Shown in pieces: positions 42,655-52,447 of a DNA stretch of 64,000 nucleotides. The position numbers were made by a program, and so were the translations under genes. Source of the DNA: Selenomonas sp. AE3005 (lineage in GTDB: Bacteria; Bacillota; Negativicutes; Selenomonadales; Selenomonadaceae). Each line of letters opens with the position of its first letter. Within the stretch, counting starts at the first letter, position 1. Location: contig NZ_JMME01000002.1 in NCBI RefSeq assembly GCF_000686945.1, positions 186,001-250,000 on the forward strand, written 5' to 3'. Under the pieces are notes generated by a model. That model did no database searches. It was not told the origin of the DNA and was given only the letters and a program-made list of their open reading frames with translations.

Positions 42655-44428
42655 ACAGAATAAATTTGTCTTTGGTATTGATTTGGGTACTACTTATTCC
42701 TGCATTGCTTATGTGGATGAAAATGGAATGCCTACTGTGGTAAAGAATATGGAAGGAGACAATACGACTCCTTCCGTGGTGTTCTTTGAGGATGAAAACA
42801 ATGTGACTGTAGGGCAAGTCGCCAAGGAAAATGCTGTTATCGAACCTCAAAAAACGGTTTCTTTTGTGAAGGAACATATGGGGAAAGATGACTTTGATTT
42901 TGCTCCATATGGACAGAAAATATCGCCAGAAGAAGTATCTTCTCATATATTGCGCAAGGTCACCAAAGATGCTGCTGAGCAGCTGGGAACGGAAGTAAAA
43001 GATGTGGTGATTACCTGCCCGGCATATTTTGGCACTGCAGAATGCCTGGCAACCAAGCATGCTGGAGAGATTGCCGGACTTAATGTCCTGGCCATCATTC
43101 GTGAGCCAGCGGCCGCGGCACTGTCTTATTTGACTCGTCAGCAGGGAAGTGATAAGACTGTTCTGGTCTATGACTTGGGCGGTGGCACCTTTGATGTAAC
43201 GGTAATGAAAATTGCTAGCGATGGACGGGCAGAAATTGTCTGCTATGAAGGGGATCAGGCGCTGGGCGGCCAGCATTGGGATAAGGCCGTGGTAGATTAT
43301 CTGAAAGATGAGTTCCAAGAGCAGCATAGCGATATGCAGGAAGATGATTGGCTGCCGGAAGATTTGCAGGAACTGCGTAACAAGGCGGAAAAGGCAAAAA
43401 AAGAATTGTCTGGTCGTGGGCAGACCAAGGTGACGTTGAATGTGGCTGGCAGAAGGGCTCAGATTGAACTTACCAGAGAAATCTTTGACAGTCTTACGCA
43501 AAGTTTGCTGAACAGATCCATTGATTGTACAGATAGAGCCATTGCTATGGCTATGGCCAAAAAGCAGGGGACTGGTGCAAATGAGGGCGTAGAAGATGCT
43601 GTATTCAATCGGACTTTGGAACAGGTACGAAATGACAGTAAAACTGCCGCCAAGACTGTTATTGATGAAATTCTGCTGGTAGGCGGTTCTACCCGTATGC
43701 CACAGGTGGCAACTGCTCTGACTGAACGGTATGATATTCCTCAGCAGATTCTTGATCCGGATGAAGCAGTAGCCAAGGGAGCCGCAATTTCGGCTTTGGC
43801 TGAGTATGAAGGCCGGGTGGAACATTGGCAGGAACAGCAGAAAAATGGCACGTTCGATATGCAGGATGAAGAAATAAAAGAAGAAGCAGCCAAGTACCAG
43901 ACAGCTGCTACGGTAAAGACAACTTCTATTCCAGGGTTCAAAAATAATAAGGTAAGCATCCGTCAGGCTGTTACCATGGCGTCCACCAAGAGTTATGCCT
44001 TGAAGGTGGTAGTGAATCATGAGGAAGAAAAGTGTCAGAATCTCATCATCAAGAATGCTAAGATGAAGAATGGTGAGATAGTCGTAACGCAAAGATTTGG
44101 TACGGATGAAGCCAATCAGATGAATGCGCAGATAATGGTATATGAAAGCGATATGTCTGTCGAGTATTATGATGTGAATGAGATAGAGAATGGCAACGCG
44201 GATGAGCTTGGAACAGTAACTTTGGAATTGCCGGGGAATCTGCCGGCAGATTCTCCGTTGGATGTGACATTCAAGCTAACCAAGGAAGGAATCTTGGAAG
44301 TAACGGCTAAGGATGTTACCAATGGTGGGGAACTTTTTGTCACCATGCAGGCAACTGCTGGTTCCATGCTTTCAGCAGAAGAAGTTAAAAAATTGAAGGA
44401 AAAATCCCAGCGCATAGCAGTAGTTTAA
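42647..44428 (+). CDS. dnaK: DnaK (Hsp70) paralogue lacking the lid
   Basis: A 593-residue Hsp70. ATPase motifs: FGIDLGTTYSCIAYV (residues 8-22), VYDLGGGTFDVTVMK (about 174-188), LLVGGSTRMPQ (about 343-353). An extra charged insert of ~45 residues (VEHWQEQQKNGTFDMQDEEI) separates the ATPase domain and the substrate beta-sandwich. The chain ends about 20 residues after the sandwich (VKKLKEKSQRIAVV) with no helical lid, which housekeeping DnaK (~610-640) has. This suggests altered client retention. Start at 42647, after GGAGGA. It lies between GrpE-like and the Hsp70-vWA gene. Confidence 0.85.
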   Translation: MSEQNKFVFGIDLGTTYSCIAYVDENGMPTVVKNMEGDNTTPSVVFFEDENNVTVGQVAKENAVIEPQKTVSFVKEHMGKDDFDFAPYGQKISPEEVSSHILRKVTKDAAEQLGTEVKDVVITCPAYFGTAECLATKHAGEIAGLNVLAIIREPAAAALSYLTRQQGSDKTVLVYDLGGGTFDVTVMKIASDGRAEIVCYEGDQALGGQHWDKAVVDYLKDEFQEQHSDMQEDDWLPEDLQELRNKAEKAKKELSGRGQTKVTLNVAGRRAQIELTREIFDSLTQSLLNRSIDCTDRAIAMAMAKKQGTGANEGVEDAVFNRTLEQVRNDSKTAAKTVIDEILLVGGSTRMPQVATALTERYDIPQQILDPDEAVAKGAAISALAEYEGRVEHWQEQQKNGTFDMQDEEIKEEAAKYQTAATVKTTSIPGFKNNKVSIRQAVTMASTKSYALKVVVNHEEEKCQNLIIKNAKMKNGEIVVTQRFGTDEANQMNAQIMVYESDMSVEYYDVNEIENGNADELGTVTLELPGNLPADSPLDVTFKLTKEGILEVTAKDVTNGGELFVTMQATAGSMLSAEEVKKLKEKSQRIAVV

Positions 44429-44441
44429 GGAGTGGTACAGA

Positions 44442-46535
44442 ATGGGGATTCGGGTAGGTATTGATTTGGGAACCACATATAGTGCAGTAGCCTATGTAAA
44501 TGAACAATCGGGTAAGTCCTGCCTGATTCCCAATAGTTATGGTGAGGTTCTTACGCCCTCAGTTTTGTGCTTTAAGCCAGATGGTCAGATATTATTTGGC
44601 CAGGATGCGAAGAATGAACAAGAGGCTGGTGATGAGAATACGGCATCTTTCTTTAAACGCAGCATGGGGGTGGAACTTTTTGGCTTGAATATGCACGGAA
44701 AACGTTATAATGCTACGGACTTATCCGCTATCCTGCTGAGCAAGCTGAAGGCTGAGGCAGAATCCGGTCTGGGAGAACGCATTGAGGAAGCAGTTATAAC
44801 GGTGCCAGCATATTTTGGACATCGTGAAAGAGAGGCTACGCTGGAGGCTGGCAAGAGGGCAGGTCTCCATGTACAGACCATTATCAATGAGCCTACAGCG
44901 GCAGCCCTAGCCTATGGATTGAATGATACGGCAGTTGGCAATACCATCATGATTTATGACTTGGGCGGCGGCACTTTTGATGTAACCATTGCTCGCATAG
45001 AGCAGGACTGTGTTACGGTCTTGGGAACAAATGGGAATCATGCCCTGGGAGGTAAGGATTGGGATGACCGTATTGCCGAATATCTTATGGATGAGTTGCT
45101 GGAAAGGTATGATGTTGATATTTATGATGATTGGGAAGCAAGAAGTACTTTGCGTGTATTGGCGGAGAAGGTCAAAAAACAACTCAGTCAGCGGCAGAAA
45201 ATCAATGTGCCTATGAATTTTGGTGGCGTCAGGTGTTCGCTGGAGTTCTCTCAAGAAATTTTCAAGGAGATATCGGCCAGCCTAATGCTGATTACCAAGG
45301 ATGTAATTGATGATCTTATGTCATCTATAGGTATAACTTGGCATCAGATAGATGGAGTTATTCTGGTAGGCGGTTCTACCAGGATGACCATGGTTCGTGA
45401 TTATGTGCGAGAAATGTCGGGGAAAGAACCGTTGGCTGGAGTGCATCCTGATGAAGCTGTAGCATTGGGGGCGGCAATCCGTGCCAATATGGAACAGACA
45501 GCAGTCAGGCATTCTCTGCCAGCGGCAAAAACGAAACCAGTATTGTCGCTGAAAGGAGCAAAGAGCATACGGGATGTGACGGCTCATGCCTTGGGAACCA
45601 TAGCGGTATCTTTGGAGGGCACCTCCTATATCAACAGCACGATCGTATCGAAAAATACGTTGGTACCTGCCAGCGGCACAAAGACCTATGAATTGGTGAC
45701 GGGCAAACGGCCAAGAGAAATGGATGTTTATGTTTTGATAGGGGAATATCTGCGTCCGCTGGATAATGATATTGTGCATCGTTATGTTATTTCTGGGATT
45801 ACGCCAACTAAATCAAATACGACCAGGATTGCCGTAAATTATCAATATGATGCCAATGGCGTGGTGAAGGTATCTGCCAGTCAGGATGGCAGGCGGGGTG
45901 ATTTGCCGGTGCGTATAGAGAAAGTTCCAGAGGATATGAACTGGACGGACGAAAATCCTGCAGATCATTTTGTAAAGGATATTTCGATTATGCTGGCCAT
46001 TGATGTATCAGGAAGTATGGCCGGAGCGCCGCTTGATATGGCTAAAAAAGCAGTCAATGATTTTATCAGAAATATTTCCGTCACAGCACCCCAGACAAGA
46101 ATCGGCCTAATTGGGTTTGCAGAAAGAGCGAAGTTGATTGCACCGCTGTCTGATGATTATGATGCATTGATGTATATCGTGAACCACATCCGTATAGGTG
46201 ATTATGGCGCGTTGACGAATGAACAGCCATTGACGTCTGCCTATAATGCATTAGCAGATTGTGATGATGCTAAGTATATCGTGGTTCTTACAGATGGCTA
46301 CTGGTTTGATGGTGCTGATGATAGAGGCTTGTCAGCGGCAGAGCGTTGTAAAATTGGAGGCATAGAGATTATCGCCTTAGGATTCGGTGCGGCGGACGAA
46401 AACTATTTGCAGCAGATATCTTCCATGAAGGACCTATCATCTCTGACTGATTTGGATAATTTGAGGAGTGAGTTTTCACGTATTGCGCAAGTTATAGGTT
46501 CAACTAGCAGTAAAATAAATAAGATTATAACTTAG
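44442..46535 (+). CDS. Hsp70-vWA fusion protein
   Basis: A 697-residue fusion. Residues 1-375 form an Hsp70 ATPase: VGIDLGTTYSAVAYVNEQS (5-23), IYDLGGGTFDVTIARIEQD, ILVGGSTRM. About 385-490 is a beta-sandwich-like domain (LGTIAVSLEGTSYINSTIVS), with no lid. From about 510 a vWA domain: IMLAIDVSGSMAGAPLDMAK carries the MIDAS DxSxS (D521), then RIGLIGFAERAKLI and VVLTDGYWFDGADD with the distal metal Asp. vWA domains bind protein partners through a metal. It should act as an ATP-gated adaptor in the same operon as DnaK and GrpE. AAGGAG lies before ATG. Confidence 0.85.
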   Translation: MGIRVGIDLGTTYSAVAYVNEQSGKSCLIPNSYGEVLTPSVLCFKPDGQILFGQDAKNEQEAGDENTASFFKRSMGVELFGLNMHGKRYNATDLSAILLSKLKAEAESGLGERIEEAVITVPAYFGHREREATLEAGKRAGLHVQTIINEPTAAALAYGLNDTAVGNTIMIYDLGGGTFDVTIARIEQDCVTVLGTNGNHALGGKDWDDRIAEYLMDELLERYDVDIYDDWEARSTLRVLAEKVKKQLSQRQKINVPMNFGGVRCSLEFSQEIFKEISASLMLITKDVIDDLMSSIGITWHQIDGVILVGGSTRMTMVRDYVREMSGKEPLAGVHPDEAVALGAAIRANMEQTAVRHSLPAAKTKPVLSLKGAKSIRDVTAHALGTIAVSLEGTSYINSTIVSKNTLVPASGTKTYELVTGKRPREMDVYVLIGEYLRPLDNDIVHRYVISGITPTKSNTTRIAVNYQYDANGVVKVSASQDGRRGDLPVRIEKVPEDMNWTDENPADHFVKDISIMLAIDVSGSMAGAPLDMAKKAVNDFIRNISVTAPQTRIGLIGFAERAKLIAPLSDDYDALMYIVNHIRIGDYGALTNEQPLTSAYNALADCDDAKYIVVLTDGYWFDGADDRGLSAAERCKIGGIEIIALGFGAADENYLQQISSMKDLSSLTDLDNLRSEFSRIAQVIGSTSSKINKIIT

Positions 46536-46549
46536 GAGTAGTGTAAAAT

Positions 46550-48880
46550 ATGAATCGGCAAGGAAATGTGAATTACTATCTTCTGCTGCAACTGCCTTTT
46601 GATCCTCCAGTGACGGAGAAAGAGAAAATAGAAAAAGCCATAGTAACAAAAGAGGAATATTGGTCAAAGAATGGGAATAATGATCACCTGAATTGGTTAA
46701 ACAGAAACAAGGAAATGATAATTAATATACTGTTGACTGCAAGCCCTCAACGGCAGCAGATGCAAACTGAGGCCGGAAAGATCTTCCAGCTGGTCAGAGG
46801 AGATTTGAATGAAGCAGCAAGAAATCATCTTCTCGATGACAAGAAACGCCATGAAATAGCCAGACGTTATCAGCTTGAATTATCACAAATACATTTTATA
46901 GAGTGTCAGAGTGGGCAAAAGGTTGACTTGTTGGCAAAATACTATGAGCTGCCGTCAGGAATAAGTGAAGGCCAAAAGGGAAGTCTTCGTGCCTTGCAAA
47001 AAAAGTTAGGCAAAGATAATGTTTATACATATCTCGATTTGCCGGAAACAGCCATGGAAGAGGAAATTATACGCCGCTGTGATGAAAAAGCAAGAAAGTT
47101 AAAAAATTCTAAAAATAGTGCTCAAACTGAAGAGGGGAAAATATATGATAGTATAATAAATATTGCAAAATATAAATATGGTGTACGTTCTTTAGAAATG
47201 TATCGTGCATTTGAGAAACGTAAATCCTTGCTGGATGATTTGATAAATCGGGCAAATTCCTTAAGGGTAGATGCAGCATCGGTGTCTGAAACAGAGCAGG
47301 CATTATCAGAATGTATGGACAACGGAGCTGAAGCTAAAGATCTTATATTAGCGTTTTGTGCCAAGAATAATTTGGATGTTCAATGTGTTAATTGTCATAA
47401 CTGCCAGATATTGAATTATCAAAGTGCGACGGCTTGTGTTTCTTGTGGGGCACCTATGGCAGGGCTAGAGGAAATCTTCGGTCTGTATCAGCGAGCTGAG
47501 GATTCGCTTCACTCTTTGCAGTTTGAGCAGGCTGAGGGGTATTGGCAGCAGGCAGAAGATATTTGGCCGAAAAATCAAAGAGGGCAGGAACTGCTGGGCA
47601 GGATGCAGAAGCAAAGGTCTGAACTGGAACCCTTGAGCAATAAAATGCAAGAAGCCATGCGGGAACGGCGCTACTGTGAAGCGAGAAAACTTTATCAGCA
47701 GATTCAGGAAAAGGCACCGGACTTTAAGAATGATGCTTTTGCTACTGAGATGAACCACTGCTACACCGAAGCAATGAAGATGTTGGATAAGGCTAAGGCA
47801 TTGGATAAAGAACCGCGCACGGATGAAAATATCAGCAGGCAGGCTGAAGCATGTGCGGAGGCCTTGCGTATATGCAGGGATTTACCAGACGCAGCAAAAT
47901 GGATGCCGCCACCTAAGGCAGTAAAAGGATTGCAGATAATTTGTGATGCAGATAAATGCTGCAATTTTATATCCTGGAAGTCATTGCCAGATGAAGCCGC
48001 CTGTCAATATGTTCTGGTTCGTGGCGATAAACCCATCATAAAAGTAGATGATGGTGAAGAGATTTACTGCGGAGCAGCAATATCATTTGAAGACAAGAGC
48101 ATCAGAACCAGAAAAACATATTATTACAATGTTTTTGCCAAACGTGGCGAAAAGTATTCAACAGGAACAGATTCTCCTCTGGCTAAGAGAGGATACAAAA
48201 ATGCATATGCGTTGCCTTTTGTGGGCATTTTGGGCGAAGTCTGCCGGGTATCGGACTCTATGGTGACAAATGGGGCAACGATTAGCTTGTCCATTCCAAA
48301 ACAGCTCCCTGGAGGAATGGATGGATTTTTGGTGGTATATGACAGTGAGGATTACCCTCAGGGGCGGCACAGAGATAAAAGCAGAGAGAATTATATTTCC
48401 ATGACAGCGTATGAAAACAGTGGGAAGTTATGGATAGAGAACATTCCTGCTGATAAAGTATATATTTCGATATTTACTGTGTACAATTGGAAGATGAACG
48501 ATAATGGAGAAACTGCAGATTTATCAAAACCGCAACATATGGAATTGTCGTCACGTATTCGCCAGAAAATTCGTTTTGACTATAGTACAGAGAAAAAATA
48601 TTGGGTAGTTGGTAAAATTGAAAAGATAAAATTCAAATTTTCTCATGTGGATAATGTTTCCTTTCCCTTGCCTAAATTGACAATTGTTTGCAAACATGGG
48701 AGTTCACCGAATAACATAAACGATGGACGTGTTTTAGGGATCATATCTAAACAAGATGAAAGAAAAATAATGTGGGAAAAAGAGCTTGAAGTGAATGATT
48801 TGGAAAAAGGTATGTATATAAGCGTGTTTCAAGAGGATGGACATTCTTTGAGAAGTACGAAGGGAATATATGAGCTTTAA
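46550..48880 (+). CDS. J-like/zinc-ribbon/TPR/Fn3-like scaffold protein
   Basis: A 776-residue protein. Residues 6-110 recall a J-domain (NYYLLLQLPFDPPVTEKEKI...YWSKN) but lack HPD; a second similar unit (VYTYLDLPETAMEEEIIRRC...) lies at about 158-225. Then a zinc ribbon (CVNCHNCQILNYQSATACVS, about 279-298), helical TPR-like stretches (about 305-450, YQRAEDSLHSLQFEQAEGYW), and an Fn3-like segment (about 460-545). The C-terminal 200 residues are beta-rich and unidentified. In position it serves as the co-chaperone of the operon's two Hsp70s; the missing HPD suggests it binds without standard ATPase stimulation. Confidence 0.6.
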   Translation: MNRQGNVNYYLLLQLPFDPPVTEKEKIEKAIVTKEEYWSKNGNNDHLNWLNRNKEMIINILLTASPQRQQMQTEAGKIFQLVRGDLNEAARNHLLDDKKRHEIARRYQLELSQIHFIECQSGQKVDLLAKYYELPSGISEGQKGSLRALQKKLGKDNVYTYLDLPETAMEEEIIRRCDEKARKLKNSKNSAQTEEGKIYDSIINIAKYKYGVRSLEMYRAFEKRKSLLDDLINRANSLRVDAASVSETEQALSECMDNGAEAKDLILAFCAKNNLDVQCVNCHNCQILNYQSATACVSCGAPMAGLEEIFGLYQRAEDSLHSLQFEQAEGYWQQAEDIWPKNQRGQELLGRMQKQRSELEPLSNKMQEAMRERRYCEARKLYQQIQEKAPDFKNDAFATEMNHCYTEAMKMLDKAKALDKEPRTDENISRQAEACAEALRICRDLPDAAKWMPPPKAVKGLQIICDADKCCNFISWKSLPDEAACQYVLVRGDKPIIKVDDGEEIYCGAAISFEDKSIRTRKTYYYNVFAKRGEKYSTGTDSPLAKRGYKNAYALPFVGILGEVCRVSDSMVTNGATISLSIPKQLPGGMDGFLVVYDSEDYPQGRHRDKSRENYISMTAYENSGKLWIENIPADKVYISIFTVYNWKMNDNGETADLSKPQHMELSSRIRQKIRFDYSTEKKYWVVGKIEKIKFKFSHVDNVSFPLPKLTIVCKHGSSPNNINDGRVLGIISKQDERKIMWEKELEVNDLEKGMYISVFQEDGHSLRSTKGIYEL

Positions 48881-48900
48881 GGTGCAAGGGAGTGAAAAAA

Positions 48901-50286
48901 GTGAAGTTTTTATGTCCGTTTTGCTATACCGAACATGACGTGGAAGAAATCTTATTTCGCTGTGCTAATCCACATTGCGAGAAAGAACCAGATGACAGGC
49001 TGGAATGGTATGAAAGCGGGATGAAAAATAACGCGAAGGAGATTGCACGCCGTAAGAATGATGTGGATGTAGGTAATGAAATAGAAGATGAAGAAATGAC
49101 AATGAACATTTCTGCTAGATATGCCCATGTGTTTTCTCCTTCTGGAAATGTTAAAGACGCAATTAAGAATAAGGGGGCTATATGCGATAAATGCGGTGAG
49201 AGAAGCTATATGCGAATTTGTCCGAATTGTCACAATGAATTATCAGAATATGTATACAACCCTAAAAATGAAAAAAATATGATTGTATCTGTATTGGGAC
49301 AGCGTGGTGCTGGTAAAAGTGTTTTTTTAGGTGTACTGCTTCATGAAATACTTGAAGCAGATGGTGTGTTTACATCAATTCTGGGGCGTAATAAAAATTC
49401 AGGATGTGTAGAAAGTGTAAATGATTCCAGGAATCGCTATAATGATGTTTTTGGTAAATTCATGTATGCACCAAATGATGCAAGAAGAATTTTAGAACAG
49501 ACACAGAGTAGTATTCTTAATGCGAAGGAGAGTGGTGCTTATCGTCCGTTTATTTATAATTTCAAGTATGATGAGAAATCGATGTTTCCTTCGTGGATTC
49601 CGTCTTTAGGAAATCCTATAAGGAAGAGTTTTGATTTATATCTATTTGATGCTGCTGGTGAAGATCTGGAAAATAGGAGCAGTATCAATATCGCCAACCG
49701 TTATCTGAGTTATTCAACAGGTATCGTGTTTTTGTTGGATCCGATGCATCTGACGGAATTCGTGTCCAAATTGCAGGATGAGAAGGCGATCCGTAATGCG
49801 GCATATGGTAAAGCGAAAAAAGATTTGATAATGGACGGATTGGATACGACATTGAACGTTATTGAGCAGATAGCAGAGCGCATAAGGCATGAGAAAGGTC
49901 TGAAAGGCACGGAACTTATCGACATACCTTTGGCAGTTGTGGTTTCAAAATGCGATATGTTCATACCTTTTTTGGATGCGGATGCTGCTATTGGTCAGAC
50001 GAGTCCTCATATACAGGCACGGGGGTTTGTGACAGCTGATGGCAATCAGATAGACCACGAGGTAAAAGGATTTTTGGAAGAAAATGGCGCTGGGGGGCTT
50101 ATCCGGAAATTAGCCAATAATTTCAGTAATGTGCATTATTTTGCAGTGTCGGCATTAGGGAAGAATAATAATCCGAAAACCAATGAAAAAGGTGAACATA
50201 TAATTGCCCGGCCTAGTCCACATCGCATAGCAGATCCTCTGCTTTGGTTATGGCATCAGGAAGGTATCTTGAAAGCTGTGCAATAA
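48901..50286 (+). CDS. Zinc-ribbon GTPase (double-GTPase system, GTPase B)
   Basis: A 461-residue soluble protein. N-terminal zinc ribbons (LCPFCYTEHD; RCANPHCEKEPDD; ICDKCGERSYMRICPNCHNE, to about 120), then a GTPase: P-loop VLGQRGAGKSVFLGVLLHEI (about 132-151), DAAGEDLENRS (switch 2 region, about 250-260) and VVSKCDMFIPF (SKxD, G4-like). It parallels GTPase A in domain order but has no membrane spans. It precedes the GAP1-like gene by 27 bases. Start GTG 48901 has better spacing to AAGGGAG than GTG 48892. Confidence 0.65.
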   Translation: MKFLCPFCYTEHDVEEILFRCANPHCEKEPDDRLEWYESGMKNNAKEIARRKNDVDVGNEIEDEEMTMNISARYAHVFSPSGNVKDAIKNKGAICDKCGERSYMRICPNCHNELSEYVYNPKNEKNMIVSVLGQRGAGKSVFLGVLLHEILEADGVFTSILGRNKNSGCVESVNDSRNRYNDVFGKFMYAPNDARRILEQTQSSILNAKESGAYRPFIYNFKYDEKSMFPSWIPSLGNPIRKSFDLYLFDAAGEDLENRSSINIANRYLSYSTGIVFLLDPMHLTEFVSKLQDEKAIRNAAYGKAKKDLIMDGLDTTLNVIEQIAERIRHEKGLKGTELIDIPLAVVVSKCDMFIPFLDADAAIGQTSPHIQARGFVTADGNQIDHEVKGFLEENGAGGLIRKLANNFSNVHYFAVSALGKNNNPKTNEKGEHIIARPSPHRIADPLLWLWHQEGILKAVQ

Positions 50287-50313
50287 CGAAATGGATAAGA
50301 GGTGATTACTAAT

Positions 50314-52443
50314 ATGAGTTTGCACCAAATAATATACACATCATGCCGGTGCGGCATAAGGGGAGCAGGTGATGGCCTGCAGATTTTTTCACATGACAGG
50401 CAGTTTCCTCAGTCTATGATTGCCGAGGTGCAGAATATGTTTTCATATACGCACCCTCGCCTTTCTGCCGGACAATCTATGACGGATGAATTAGCAAAGG
50501 CGATGCCATCATCTTTCTTTTACCGCTTTTTTAGGGATGGTTCCTGTGCATTAGCCCAGAATACATATTTGGGTCATGACTATATGGGGGCAACGGGGCG
50601 TTTTGGCAATTACATGAGCCATGTGATTGTATTTCAGAAGCAGCTGACGCAGCAATATCCCTGTGAATTTTGGGAAAGCCCTATGCTCCGCAGAGCGATG
50701 AAATATGAAGAGGTCAATGATCCTAATGTACCGGCTTATTTGCCGGAGCCAACTGGGGAACCTGGCAGCATGATAAGTGTTGCTTCTATCAAGGAGTTCC
50801 TTGGGCAGGCTAACCGTTTGGAAATCTATAAACATATGTTGGCAGCATTGTTGTATTTTCGTCGTGAAAAAAAACGGGTAGTGATTATAGATGAAGCAGA
50901 GAATATCATTTTTTGGATTGCTGCTTTGGAATATGCCTTGCCTTTGAGTTTTGCTCAGCGCTTGAATTTTAACACATATGAATATAATCCAGACACTTCA
51001 CAGGCAAGGATATGTGGCGTTTTAGAAGAAGGAACAAAGTTTTCTGTAAATAATGCAATGCATCATTATGTGTTTGATTTGAAACGTGATTGTTATCCTA
51101 AGTTTCCCCAAGAAGAATTCCTGGATTTTGTTTTATCTGGATTTTTGGATGATAATGAATATGACGAACTGAAGATCTTCCATAGATATTTGGAGGAAAA
51201 TTTCACGTTCCATTTAGCTAACGACAAATTGTATGATGCCTATAGATTGTATTTAATGATGGAAAAGCATCAGTCAATGGATATACATAAGCTGGATAGA
51301 GCATTGACTTTTGCTAATGAATATGGTAATAATGAATTTTTAGAACGTGTTATTCCGCCAATAATGGATGGGATGAATGGAGTCAACGATCTGGAGCTGT
51401 TCTTATGCCTGAAATCATTTTTCGTCCAAGCTGTAGATAGGACAGGGTGGGATTTGAGTGGACAGCTGAAAGGCCGCTTTGCCAATATGATCATCATTTT
51501 ATTTACAGCAGCTAAGGATGGAACTGATTTTAAAGGAAAAATGGAGAGCCTGTCAGAAAATGCAGATAAACTGGGCTTGAACATAGATATGATTATGCAT
51601 GAGGATCAGACGTTTGCTGAATTTGGCAGTATAACGTTGGAACAGAGAAAAATATGGCAGCGTGATTTCTTCATTGAAAGATTGCAAAGCCGGTTGCAGC
51701 ATGGAAACTCTTGGTTGGATGAAATAACAGCTGAATGTGAGAAGGTAATCTTTAATGTGATATTTCAAGCGTTGGAAGAAGCTAAAGAAATTGGTATATG
51801 CCGATATTTGCTTCTGTTGCTATCCCATATGGTTAAAGACAGCAAAATTCGTATAGAAAATTATTACTATCCTTTCTTGAGGCACTATTATGATAGACTT
51901 AATGATTTTGATCGACAAAAATCATTTAAATATAAAGTTGAATTATTGGAACAAACCCAAAACTCTAAACGTTCAATCGAATATGTGGCCAATTTGATTT
52001 CAGATATATTGAGTGAGATACCGTTCAAAAAGCTGGATCGAGAATTGATGAACATTATTGGTATGGCTGATGATTGTGTGAACAGTCAACAGATACAGCC
52101 GCCAAGTAGATTATGTATGCTGAAATTAGGCTGCTATTTGCAGAATTGTAAAACTGGGCATATCGTCTGGGATGAATTGGCTCATTATTCTCCCTTGATT
52201 ATGGATGGACAAGAGGAGAATATCCATGAGTATTTTGTTTGGATAATACCAGATGTTGTAAGAATATTTGCCGAAAAAAAATCACTTGATAATTTCATTG
52301 ATAATTTAAAAATTACAAAAGAGCAAGAAGAAACTTTTAGAATAGAATTGCATTCTTACTATGATAGTAAAAAGAAAATTAATCAAGTGAAATCAGCAAT
52401 GAAGAATGTTTTTAAGTCATTCACGTTTTTGGGAAAGCGGTGA
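50314..52443 (+). CDS. GAP1-like (GTPase-associated protein 1) protein
   Basis: A 709-residue protein whose N-terminus fits the GAP1-N type: SLHQIIYTSCRCGIRGAGDG (2-21), AEVQNMFSYTHPRLSAGQSM, FFYRFFRDGSCALAQNTYLG, GRFGNYMSHVIVFQKQLTQQ. A middle P-loop-less NTPase-like segment (VVIIDEAENIIFWIAALEYA, about 188-207, then LPLSFAQRLNFNTYEYN) resembles GAP1-M. The rest is helical. GAP1 proteins accompany paired GTPases in bacterial operons and are thought to couple them to effectors. Assignment rests on remembered family patterns, not a search. AGAGGTG precedes ATG 50314. Confidence 0.6.
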   Translation: MSLHQIIYTSCRCGIRGAGDGLQIFSHDRQFPQSMIAEVQNMFSYTHPRLSAGQSMTDELAKAMPSSFFYRFFRDGSCALAQNTYLGHDYMGATGRFGNYMSHVIVFQKQLTQQYPCEFWESPMLRRAMKYEEVNDPNVPAYLPEPTGEPGSMISVASIKEFLGQANRLEIYKHMLAALLYFRREKKRVVIIDEAENIIFWIAALEYALPLSFAQRLNFNTYEYNPDTSQARICGVLEEGTKFSVNNAMHHYVFDLKRDCYPKFPQEEFLDFVLSGFLDDNEYDELKIFHRYLEENFTFHLANDKLYDAYRLYLMMEKHQSMDIHKLDRALTFANEYGNNEFLERVIPPIMDGMNGVNDLELFLCLKSFFVQAVDRTGWDLSGQLKGRFANMIIILFTAAKDGTDFKGKMESLSENADKLGLNIDMIMHEDQTFAEFGSITLEQRKIWQRDFFIERLQSRLQHGNSWLDEITAECEKVIFNVIFQALEEAKEIGICRYLLLLLSHMVKDSKIRIENYYYPFLRHYYDRLNDFDRQKSFKYKVELLEQTQNSKRSIEYVANLISDILSEIPFKKLDRELMNIIGMADDCVNSQQIQPPSRLCMLKLGCYLQNCKTGHIVWDELAHYSPLIMDGQEENIHEYFVWIIPDVVRIFAEKKSLDNFIDNLKITKEQEETFRIELHSYYDSKKKINQVKSAMKNVFKSFTFLGKR

Positions 52444-52447
52444 TTGA

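Noticed and set aside
42296-44092. Long 598-codon minus-strand frame opposite dnaK
   Set aside because: It is the antisense shadow of grpE/dnaK codons; no protein family resemblance and no ribosome site.
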